The translations under genes were made by a program, and so were the position numbers. The notes under the pieces are model-generated. The model was not told where the DNA came from. It searched no databases and worked only from the letters and a program-made list of their open reading frames with translations. A stretch of DNA of 64,000 nucleotides from Amylostereum areolatum (lineage: Eukaryota > Basidiomycota > Agaricomycetes > Russulales > Stereaceae), in NCBI GenBank assembly GCA_012932865.1, contig SAXG01000046.1, positions 295,437 through 359,436 on the forward strand. Direction: 5' to 3'. The stretch's first letter is position 1, and each line of letters starts with the position of its first letter. Positions 1 to 8,941 of the stretch are shown here, piece by piece.

Positions 1-396
1 GGGTTGAAGGTCACAACACGGAAAAAAAGGTCAAAAAAGGTCAAAATTTGCCAAAAATTGAACATTGTCGCGTTCGCTAACCACCCCTGACAAAGCCAAA
101 TTTTCGTCGCACCTGTCACAGTCACAAGTGGGTGACGAACCGATTCAATTGGTAGAGTAATAGTGAAGTAGCATGAAAACGTGTTGAGCATACATACTAC
201 TAGGGTACTCCTCCCAGCCTCGAGTCCCAGGAGCCAGCCCGCCATCAACGTGTCGCCCGATAGTAGTCATCTACTTGATGTTACATAAGTATCCCGCTCT
301 TTCCAGCGCAGAAAAACAGGCCCCCGGCGTATCCCCCAAGAACTCCGATCCTAATGCGTACGGATGGAGGGGAAATTTGGAGGCAAGGTCCGATCC
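1..396. other. Sequence left of family C LTR; no gene seen
   Basis: I see no convincing coding frame, RNA gene or repeat here. The first 60 bases are A-rich with short direct repeats of AAAAAAGGTC. The block ends where the TGTCA end of the family C LTR begins. Confidence 0.5.
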
Positions 397-819
397 TGTC
401 AGAAACGCAGTTTATGAGACCGATGGAACCGCCTAAGTCGCGACGATGGGAGGAGCGAGAAGAAACAATAGATTCGAGAGTGCCGGGGTCTAGGGTAGTG
501 CAACGTGTGCTACAGTACCGTATGACGAGATGGACAGTCTAAGGAAAAGGGAAAAGAGATGCTGTCCTTATATACAAGTGGGAACAGTGATGCGATGCGA
601 TGCGATAGTGGTGCGAGCGGGGGAAACAATAAGAAAGGGGTCATGGGGCGGAGGACGGAAGTCCGGAGCAGTGATGTCATAGATAAGAATGCGGAACCCC
701 GTTCGGAAGTCCGGGCAATGACGTCGTTGGGGCATGTGATGCGAAGGAAAGTCATGTGCCGTGACGCGTCGCGTGTACGAGGTCTGCAAACGAAGAGAGA
801 AATGGAGCGATCCGTGACA
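397..819 (-). repeat. Family C gypsy LTR (3' LTR of minus-strand copy)
   Basis: A 423-bp LTR bounded by TGTCA and TGACA. It has the same length and close sequence to the plus-strand LTR at 3552-3974, but inverted. On the minus strand it follows a G-rich purine tract (about 820-832), as expected of a 3' LTR. The start of U3 also encodes the last codons of the upstream pol frame, whose stop lies at 752-754. Confidence 0.85.
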
Positions 820-3385
820 TTACCCCCCCTTTAAGACGCGCTTTCGCCTGGAGCGCGATGTCATCTGCAAGGGTGGATGCGAGAAAATTGTCGAAGGAGA
901 TGCCGAGGGAACGCACAGGGCGGGGCGTGTTTGGATGGTGCTTGTGGAAGGCGTCAATCATGTCGGTAACCTTTGAGAGCGACGAACACGGGAGCCAGGT
1001 GTTTTCGGAGTCGGGATAGCCGGCCCACTTGACGAGGTACTGAATACCTTTCTTGTTACGAGTTGGCTTGGAGTCGACAATGTCTTCAATGTCGTATTCT
1101 TCTTCATCGTCAATGAGGTCTGGTGGCGGCTGTTCGTAATTTGGCCCGTGAGCGGCTGTCTCCTTGTACGCGGTGAGCAACGAGGCATGGAAGACTGGAT
1201 GGATTCGCCACGTCTTCGGCAGCTTCAAGCGGTAGTTGACTGGGCTGATGACGTCAATGATTTCGAAGGGTCCAAATTGTTTGGCGGCGAGCTTAGCTTT
1301 TGGTCTCGTCGTCTTCAGATTCTTGCCTTCTAGCCATACTTTGTCTCCGACGGCAAACTGCGTTGATTTGCTGACCGTGTCGCCATTGTAGTGCTTCATC
1401 AAGTCTGATGTGAGGGCGAGGCTGGCCTTGATCTCCTGTCGGACTTCTTCAAGTTGACGGAGGTGTTCTTCAACTGCAGGGACCTTTGAGGACGGGTTTA
1501 CGGATGGGTACATCCTGGGGAGGAAACCATAGAGGACTTCAAAGGGAGCCTTTCCAGTAGCTGCATGGGTGCGAGAGTTGTGAGAAAACTCGAAGAAGGG
1601 CAACCACTTCACCCAGTCATCTTGTCGGTAGTTGCAGAATACTCGCAGGAACTGTTCGAGGTTCTGGTTTTCACGTTCAGTCTGGCCATCTGTTTGGGGG
1701 TGATACGCCATGCTGAGAGCGGACTTGATCCCGAGCTTCTCATTGAGTGTACGCATCACCTGTCCAGCAAATTGGGGTCCACGATCCGAGATGATCTTGT
1801 CTGCTAAGCCGTAGTGTCAATATACCTTGTCAAAGAGGATGTCGGCCGTGCCGTCGCTGGTGATCTTTGTCGTGCATGGGGTGGTAACCACCATCTTGGT
1901 GAGGCGATCGACCACAACGTTGACGGCATTATAGCCTTCGTAGTCAGGGAGCTCGACAATGAAGTAGGTAGAGATGACGCCAAATGGTCGATCGGGTACT
2001 TCGTTCGGGATCATGTCGACGTGGGGTCGGCTGCTCTGTGTCTTCGTTGACTGGCAGGTTGCGCATCCTGCTACGAAGTCGCGGACAAAGACAGACATGC
2101 CAGGCCACCAATATTCACGACTCACAAGTTCGTAAGTCTTGAAGCGACCAGGGTGTCCAGCCAGGGGCGATTTATGGTACATTTTGACAATGTCACGTCG
2201 CAACTCGTCGTCTGCAGGGACATATACCTTTCCTCTGAACAGGACCAGGCCTTCTTTGTAGTTCCACTCTTGAAGGTTCTTGACGAGTGTACGTGGTCCG
2301 TTTCGTAAGATGGCATCCAGGGCTTGAACGACCTCGATGTCCTTGGTTTTGCAGTCGCGGATACATCGTCGGAGTTCGACATCGCCGAGGGAGGTTACTG
2401 CTCCTGGCCTCGTTGTGCGTACCTGGAAGTACTTGGGGTCAAGCAAGACACGCTCCTTGTTGTCATTTTCAACACCATCCTTGTGATCGGGTCGTCGAGA
2501 CATCGGGTCCGGGCGATGGGATACTCCTGGTTTGTGAACAAGCGAGAAGTCAAATCGAGTGAGGAATAGAGCCCAACGTGCCTGTCGGCGGCTCAGCTTC
2601 TGTGCCGTCTTGAAGTGCTCCAGATTCTTGTGATCTGTCCAGATTTCGACGGTGTCGGGGGCGCCTTCGAGGTAGTGGCGCCAGGCTTCGAGCGCATGGA
2701 TGATCGCGAGTAGCTCCTTGTCGCAGATGTCGTAATTATGTTCCGGTTCCGATAGGGCTTTGGACAGATATGCCACTGGATGCCATTGGCCGTCGTCGCC
2801 TTTCTGTGAGAGTATACCTCCAGTAGCAAAGTCCGAGGCGTCGACTTCAACGAGGTAAGGCTTCTTTGGGTCAGGCATGACCAAGACGGGGGAGGAAGTA
2901 AACACAGCTTTCAGTGCGTTAAACGCAGTTTGGCAGGCCGTCGACCAGTCCCATGTGCAGTCCTTCTTTGTCAGGTCAAATAGGGGTCGTGCAACCTTGG
3001 AGAAGTCCTTGATGAAACGTCGGTAGAAGTTGCCAAAGCCGAGGAAGGATTGCACATCTTTGACCGTTCGTGGTATCGGCCAGTCCTGAATACCTGCTAC
3101 CTTGACGGGGTCCATAGCGATCTTGTCGTGCGAGATGATGAGTCCAAGGTATTCAACGGAGTCTTGCTCAAAGACACATTTCTCCGGTTTGAGGAAGAGG
3201 TCGTTGTCTTGCAAACACTGCAGAACCTGCCGCACTATGGCACGGTGTTCGTCCATGGTGCGAGTGAACACCAAGATGTCGTCCACGTAGATAATGACCT
3301 TGCCTGAGTCGATGAGATCCTTGAACAGTTCATTCATCATTGCCTGAAACGTTGCAGGGGAGTTCATAAGTCCGAAAAACATCAC
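752..3385 (-). pseudogene. pol: Family C gypsy pol, truncated and with a nonsense codon
   Basis: Reverse transcriptase (C-terminal half), RNase H, integrase and chromodomain of a chromodomain Ty3/gypsy element. Visible motifs are the RT box YVDD, the RNase H region with TDHKNLEHF, the integrase HHCC finger (HKSPLAGHPG ... CATCQ), YHPQTDGQTER, and a chromodomain with YLVKWAGYPDSENTW. The frame starts abruptly in RT at 3385, so the N-terminal RT, protease and Gag are missing. An in-frame TGA at 1817-1819 sits where relatives have Arg in the integrase core; the same frame continues to 752. The first integrase Asp also looks replaced (STYFIVELP against SDFITDLP in family B). The C-terminus runs through the polypurine tract into the LTR. 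Certainly inactive. Confidence 0.9.
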
Positions 3386-3551
3386 CGTGTCAAGAACGAC
3401 TGACTAAGGAATGCATCCAATAGCCTTCTAAGTCGCGACACAGGCAGTGGCTCAAGGAAAGGGGGAATCAGGGAACAAGGGAAGAATAGTACATTGCACT
3501 CTAAGCCGGTAAAGACTAGGAGGAAAGACTAAGGAACTAGATACATGCAGG
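3386..3551. other. Short spacer between two opposed family C fragments
   Basis: 165 bases between the RT breakpoint of the minus copy and the LTR of the plus copy. It contains a short match to the LTR in inverted sense (CTAAGTCGCGAC near 3431) and may be degenerate LTR. No gene is seen. Confidence 0.35.
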
Positions 3552-3974
3552 TGTCACGGATCGCTCCATTTCTCTCTTCATTTGCAGACCTCGTACACGC
3601 GATGTGTCACGGCACATGACTTTCCCTTGCATCACATGCTTCAACGACGTCATTGCCCGGACTTCCGAGCGGGGTTCCGCATTCTTATCTATGAGATCAT
3701 TGCTCCGGACCTTCGTCCTCCGCCCCATGACTCCTTTCTTATTGTTCCCCCCGCTCGCACCACTATCGCATCGCATTGCACCATTGTTCCCACTTGTATA
3801 TAAGGACAGTGTTTCTCTTCCTTTTTCCCTAGACTGTCCATCTCGTCATACGGTGTTGTAGCGCACGTTGCACTACCCTAGGCCTGACACTCTTGAATCC
3901 ATCTGTTCTCTCTTGCTCCTCCCATCGTCGCGACTTAGGCGGTTCCATCGGTCTCATAAACTGCGTTTCTGACA
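3552..3974 (+). repeat. Family C gypsy 5' LTR, plus orientation
   Basis: 423 bp, starting TGTCA and ending TGACA, matching 397-819 in inverse orientation. It contains a TATA box, a predicted RNA start and, two bases after its end, a self-complementary primer site. It is followed by a plus-strand gag-protease region, so it is a 5' LTR. Confidence 0.88.
3797..3840 (+). promoter_or_regulatory. TATA box and predicted transcript start in family C LTR
   Basis: TATATAAGG lies at 3797-3805. About 33 bases downstream, TAGACTGTCCA (3830-3840) is the predicted RNA 5' end. That 11-mer is exactly complementary to the sequence two bases after the LTR (3977-3987), which independently supports the start position. 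Confidence 0.65.
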
Positions 3975-3976
3975 CC

Positions 3977-3987
3977 TGGACAGTCTA
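3977..3987 (+). other. Predicted self-priming primer-binding site (family C)
   Basis: TGGACAGTCTA is the exact reverse complement of TAGACTGTCCA at the predicted RNA 5' end (3830-3840). In Tf1-type elements the RNA 5' end folds back onto a site next to the LTR and, after RNase H cleavage, primes minus-strand DNA. I compared it with no tRNA 3' ends, so tRNA priming is not formally excluded. Confidence 0.6.
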
Positions 3988-4650
3988 CCCTACGCCTACC
4001 TCGCACCCCTCTCCCCTATACCTCCCTCGCCGTCTCTACGACATTAAAAACCCCCACCCTGGAACCCACCGCCGAACCGATCTTTCTCACCTTCAATCTC
4101 CAAGCATTCAACCCCGATCGCAACGCCCCGTTCCCCTGGCCCCGAGCAAACGCGGCCACTGTCGATCGCATATGAGCTCTCGAACTCCTCTGTAGGGAAC
4201 ATACCTGGAAGGTCCACGGAGTCAATTGCCACATATACGAGTGGCGCTGGAATCACGATCATGGTAGGCAGACAATCCTCTGCCTCTACGCTCGTGTCGT
4301 TGCATGCTTTGACGTAGATCGGAACCGGTTCAAATTCTCAATTCACTCCCCCACCTGGCACACCTGTTCCAACACCCATCTACCTCCATCGATCATCCAA
4401 CACAACTTCCCTACCGTCTACAATTTCGCAATCCCCACACCGGAATCCACCCCGCCACCAGTCCTCCGTCCCACTATCAAGGGCAAGACCCTCCGCCACC
4501 GTCACCTCGAACACAAGATTCGCCAGGCTGTAAAAGCCGGCTACCTCACCCAGAAACTCCTCGGTCATCGCCCCGTCGCGGCCGACTTCTTCTAGAATCA
4601 TCGCTTCCCAAACCTTCACCTGTCCCCCCACCCCTGCGTTCCCCCCGGGT

Positions 4651-5175
4651 ATCTTCCGCGACTATTGTCCGTACGAGTACTCCGTCCTCACCTCCCTAGA
4701 CACCAAGAGACCAGTATATTGGGCCCACAACCCTCCCGAAGAAAGCAGACAAGACTGGTACTTTCAAGGAGGCAACTATCTCACAGACGAAGACTTTGAT
4801 CTTGCAACCGACGTCCTTGCCGCCTTCATCGACCCACCAGCATCCTCTTCCCCACCGCCCCGCCGATCTACCATCCTCTTCCCCCCCAGAGGATTCGAGT
4901 TCGACAGTGTCACCAGGAAGTGGTACGCGTATCGACGGAACCGGCAAGGAACACCAGGGCGCACAGTAGTTGAGTGGCAACCCTCTAGTGCAAACCCTGT
5001 TCAGGATCTCTGGTTTTGGAGACACAACCAGGAACTCATCACACCCCTCGAATTCCAAGTCGCGCGTGAAGTCCAAATCGAGCTTGACGAAGCTGAAGAA
5101 CATCGCAAGGAACTCCGACGCCAACAAGAAGCAGCCTTCACCCGATCCCTCGACATCGCCCTCCCCGCTGACAAA
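4651..5175 (+). other. AUG-free N-terminal extension of Gag frame (family C)
   Basis: The Gag frame is open for 175 codons upstream of the first ATG at 5176, with no ATG in any frame from about 4300 to 5175. The conceptual peptide is aromatic and protein-like (DWYFQGGNYL, FEFDSVTRKWYAYRR, a charged helix ending at EEHRKELRRQQEAAF). Farther upstream (4500-4650) a coding-like stretch continues in another frame and ends in TAG at about 4593, so this copy is damaged there. Families A and B have equivalent AUG-free extensions. Non-AUG initiation is my inference. Confidence 0.5.
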
Positions 5176-6204
5176 ATGCCCGACGAAGAAACCAAACCCT
5201 CGACCGCCTCCAAGCGCGAGCTCGGCCCCAAGCCGAAGCCCTTCAAGGGCGACAGACGCGACACCCTCCGATTCTCCCTAGAGCTCCACATGTTCCTTCG
5301 TGTTAACAAAGATGTTTACACTACAGATGATGCCAAGATGATGCTCCTCCTCAGCCTGATGGAGGGAGACACGGCAAACTCCTGGGCCACGCACCGTCGC
5401 ATGGAGCTCTTTGCCGACGAGGACAAGAAGGAAGAAGCCGAGGACTCCGGTGAAACACCCCCAAAGCTCCACTACAGCGCCTACAAGGAGCTTTCGGACA
5501 GGTTTGGTCGGGACTTTGTACCCATCGAACCAAAGATGGAGGCCCAGCGTAAGATCAACGAGCTCACGATGACTACTCGGGACGTCACTGACTTCATCAC
5601 CGAGTTTGAACTGCTGGCAACTATGACGGAGTATGACGAGGAAGCGCTGATCCACTTCTTCAAGAAAGGACTGCAGCGAGAACTCGGCAAGCAGGTGGCC
5701 CGGTCGTACCCATTCCCCACTGACCTCGCGGAGTGGAAGGAGCGCGCCCGCCGCATCAACCACCAATGGCTCGAGGAGAAACCGGAGAGGAAGAGCAGTC
5801 AGTCCAAGGGGGCTGTCGCGCTCACCTCGAACGGTTCGGCCAACGACTCCTCGTCGCGCCGAGTCGGCGCCTTCACCAACACCTCGACCCGCCCTGCAAA
5901 GCTGACAGACGACGAGCGCGCAAAGATGATGCGTGAGGGCAGGTGCTTCATGTGTCGACAGGCCGGTCACGTCTCCCGCGACTGCCCCAACCGCGACTCG
6001 AGCGCGCGACGGGTGGGCGCAGTGGAGACTGGATCTAAGGCCCCTCCCCCACTGACGAGCACGGCTCCACCCACTGCGAAAGCCGCTCCCGACCCGTCCA
6101 AAACCATCGCGGCGATCACTCGCCAGCTGAAGGATCTGGACGCGGAAGGCAAGGAGCAGGCAGTAGCGCTGTTAAAGGACATCCTGGAATCGCAGGATTT
6201 TTGA
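5176..6204 (+). CDS. gag: Family C Gag (capsid-nucleocapsid)
   Basis: 342 residues. The N-terminal two thirds resembles retrotransposon capsid (KPKPFKGDRRDTLRFSLEL, then the helical region around FGRDFVPIEPK). A CCHC zinc knuckle, CFMCRQAGHVSRDC, lies at about residues 257-270. The protein ends with SQDF followed by TGA. It would form the particle that packages element RNA. The last codons GAT TTT TGA form a -1 slippery site joining it to the protease frame. The frame is intact here, although the element is truncated in pol. Confidence 0.88.
   Translation: MPDEETKPSTASKRELGPKPKPFKGDRRDTLRFSLELHMFLRVNKDVYTTDDAKMMLLLSLMEGDTANSWATHRRMELFADEDKKEEAEDSGETPPKLHYSAYKELSDRFGRDFVPIEPKMEAQRKINELTMTTRDVTDFITEFELLATMTEYDEEALIHFFKKGLQRELGKQVARSYPFPTDLAEWKERARRINHQWLEEKPERKSSQSKGAVALTSNGSANDSSSRRVGAFTNTSTRPAKLTDDERAKMMREGRCFMCRQAGHVSRDCPNRDSSARRVGAVETGSKAPPPLTSTAPPTAKAAPDPSKTIAAITRQLKDLDAEGKEQAVALLKDILESQDF
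6195..6204 (+). promoter_or_regulatory. Predicted -1 ribosomal frameshift site, Gag-Pol (family C)
   Basis: G GAT TTT TGA: the heptamer GGATTTT abuts the Gag stop, and the protease frame continues in the -1 phase (TTG AAA CAC...). GGAUUUU is a known functional -1 site (the dianthovirus RCNMV uses it). Families A and B have GGGTTTT TGA at the same position. Confidence 0.6.
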
Positions 6205-6938
6205 AACACCCCCCAGTCACGTCGTCTGGTGGAGGCAAAGGACTTTTGGTATCATCGTCGAATCGTTTCGCTGTATTATCATCCATGCATACCTGTGAGC
6301 AATTGTATCCCCCGTGTTTGTATCTGTCTACCATCACCAAGAACAGGCAAACACCATTGATCACGCTCAAGGTCAAGCTGATCGGACGAGTTACCAAAAG
6401 AGAAATCGACGCAGACGCGCTGCTTGATAGCGGCGCAGAAGGAATTATCCTGAACCGAAGCTTCGTTGAATGCAAGAAGCTTACCACAAGAAGACTAGAA
6501 AACCCGTTCCCCGTGCGTAATGTGGACGGCACCGAGAACATCATGGGCTGGGTACGCGACACAACGACCCAGCGGATCCGGATATACTCGCAAGATTCAA
6601 AGGCGTACCATGAGGAAGAAGCTGAGTTCTTCATCACCGACATCGGCGATCATGACATGATCCTTGGAACAGACTGGCTCGACGAGCACAATCCCACCAT
6701 AGACTGGCAACGAGACCATGTTGACATGCTCCGCTGCCCTCCCTCGTGCACTCTGTCCAAACCTCCTGTGACGAACCTCGCAACCAAGCCACGGAAACCA
6801 TCATCGGTCCAATCACAGCGTAAGGTTGAAGCAGGTAAAACCCCAAGGACACCTCTCGTTCTGGACGACCCCTTCCCAGAGCTAGTGTTGCCGCGGCTCC
6901 CGGAGCTGTGGACCGGCTCGAAGGACCATAAATTCTGA
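6201..6938 (+). pseudogene. pol: Family C Pol N-terminus: aspartic protease, truncated
   Basis: 245 codons in the -1 frame relative to Gag. They carry the retropepsin-like core (ALLDSGAEGIIL), the strand VRNVDGTENIMGW and the ILGTDWLDEHNP region typical of gypsy protease, followed by a cysteine motif CPPSC. The frame then stops at 6938 with no RT, so the element is truncated. The first codon is TTG because translation is expected through frameshifting, not a separate start. Confidence 0.82.
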
Positions 6939-7303
6939 TGCCGATTGATCTGATCTTGACAGCTATCTCAAGGAACATGTCAAACTCAGGACAGCTCTGG
7001 CTTCAGAGACCGGCTCTGAGATCACCGAGCCGGCTACGGGTATATATTTCATACATAAATGCGGTAACTGTACAGACTCCGAAGTGCTAGTAAATGAGGC
7101 GATGAGATGGTAAATAAATATGATAAACCCTTGATTAAAATGTTTATTAACCAGAATGCCGGTCAATATGTAATATTTACACTCACCGAGATAAGAGCTG
7201 CCCACATCGTATCTTGGAGATTCGCAGAGACCGAGACAATCTACGGAAAGCATTCAACTTTAGCATCCCAAGTCAGTATATGCATGTTAAAGCGACCTGC
7301 CTA
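6939..7303. other. Junction region between gypsy remnant and kinase gene
   Basis: No gene is seen. It contains repeated GAGCCGG/CCGGCTC words (6990-7040). Similar words occur inverted near 21680-21740, at the other edge of the host-gene block, but the match is too short to call terminal repeats. Confidence 0.35.
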
Positions 7304-8363
7304 CTACACTGAAGACTGAGACCGAGACTTGACCAGCGGAACAACCATGTCAATGATGCTGGTATCAGAAGCAACAGGGCTCCGCTCGGACTGCTCCCAA
7401 TCGAAACAGTGAGGAAGACCGAACTCACGCTGATCACGGAGTGTTCGGAAGAGCGAGAGAATAAACCCATAATCAGGGGCCTCGTTAAAGCGAAGTTCTC
7501 GAGTGTATGTCAGAAACGTGGTGAACTCCACAGGAAGACCTTGGCATAGTGCAGCCGGAGAGATGGATTTCTTCTCCTTCAGGATGCAAGCGTCGCCTTT
7601 GACATTTTGCCATGGCAGACATCCCCGAAGAAAGTAGATGAGAACATAGGCAAGGGACTCGAGGTCATCGCGGCGGGACTGTTCGATGCCCATGTGCGTG
7701 TTGACCGAAGCCCAATGCGACGTGCCGACTAGTGGTAGATGGGCACGGTGCGGAATGTGGAGGCCGGTGACTGCGTTGCGGTATCGAGCAGCAAGCCCGA
7801 AGTCAATGATGAACACGCGCTTGGAGCGGGCTTCGGGACCAATGAGAAAATTGGACGGTTTCACGTCGCGATGGACGAAGCCATGGCTGTGCAAGGTGGC
7901 CAAGTGCGAAACCTGGTAGGTGAATGAGCTCAGGTGTGTGGATATGTCGCCAGTGGTTGTATACCATTTGGTCTGCCAGTGCGAGCACTGTCTGGAGACT
8001 GAACTTCCTCTTGCACTGCGTAAAGAGCTCGTCGAGAGAGGGACCTAGGAGCTCGAGAACGAGCGCATCGTATTTCCCCTCTGCTCCAAACCAGTATACA
8101 CGCGGCACCCCGGGAGCATTACGAATGCTCCTATAGACAGTGATTTCGTGCTCGAGACTTGAGTCTTTGTAGTCCACTTGCTCGAGCTTGACTGCGACGT
8201 CTTTCTTCGCAATAAAGTCGAAGCCCTGATGAACCTCCCCTAGAGGACCTTTCAGAAAGAGTAAGGCAATGTATGAGGGAATGGACGTACCAAAGGATCC
8301 CGAGCCAAGAACCTTCTGCAATCGGAACCTCCCACCGATTCTCTTCAAACCGACGACGGTCAT
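7304..8363 (-). CDS. Casein kinase 1-family Ser/Thr kinase
   Basis: Three exons, 8363-8291, 8239-7965 and 7912-7304, joined across 51- and 52-nt introns with GT...AG ends, give an uninterrupted 318-residue kinase. Motifs: glycine loop GSGSFG (20-25), ATP Lys42 in AVKLE, catalytic loop HRDVKPSN (130-137), DFG (153-155) and the CK1 signature GIEQSRRDDLES. The usual CK1 activation-segment TARYAS reads TSHWAS here. CK1 enzymes phosphorylate acidic or primed serines in vesicle traffic and DNA repair. The length covers the catalytic domain with almost no C-terminal tail, so membrane anchoring is not evident. It appears intact among decayed gene copies and may be a dispersed paralogue. The start is chosen at the first Met before the kinase fold. 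Confidence 0.85.
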
Positions 8364-8513
8364 CGTTGGTTACCACTAAAGTACACGTAACTGTGTGGGA
8401 TTAGCAAGTCAAACGCAAAGAGAAATGACAGCTCACATAATGATATGTTACAGATGAGTAGGAAGAAGAGAATACACCGAACCAGCCTGAGGGAGCTCGT
8501 CGTAGAGACGATA

Positions 8514-8541
8514 GTTGAATGTTGAATGTTGAACGTTGAAC
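8514..8541 (+). repeat. Heptamer tandem repeat (GTTGAAY)4
   Basis: Four perfect-length heptamers, GTTGAAT twice then GTTGAAC twice. The same heptamer array, in the same orientation, occurs at 12155-12189 on the other side of the ATPase pseudogene. Confidence 0.8.
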
Positions 8542-8941
8542 ATACACATGTTCAACACGATTCCAATGTATTCTCACGATCACGCACACCCAGCTGATTA
8601 CCGCCGATTTTTACTCCCAGGTTAAAATGATTGATTATGAGTACGAGCACAGAAGAATCCAAAGCGACAGGAGCGTTTTACTAGTACTATGCTGCTTTGA
8701 TTAGGCCCCCTTCCCTTCCTTCCCTAACCTACTCACATACGCAGTCTCCTGGACGGGTAAATAATCAACGTCGCTGATGCCACGTCCACCCGCCGATAAT
8801 GTCCAAGTCAACCTTGAGTTCCCGCCCTTCAGCCTGCACGAGTTCTCCAGACGACAAAGGTTGCAAAAACGGCGCACATGAGAGGGCCGCCACTGTCCAG
8901 ACGCTGTATCTGACTGTGAAACCGTGAAAGCCTTGCCTCGG

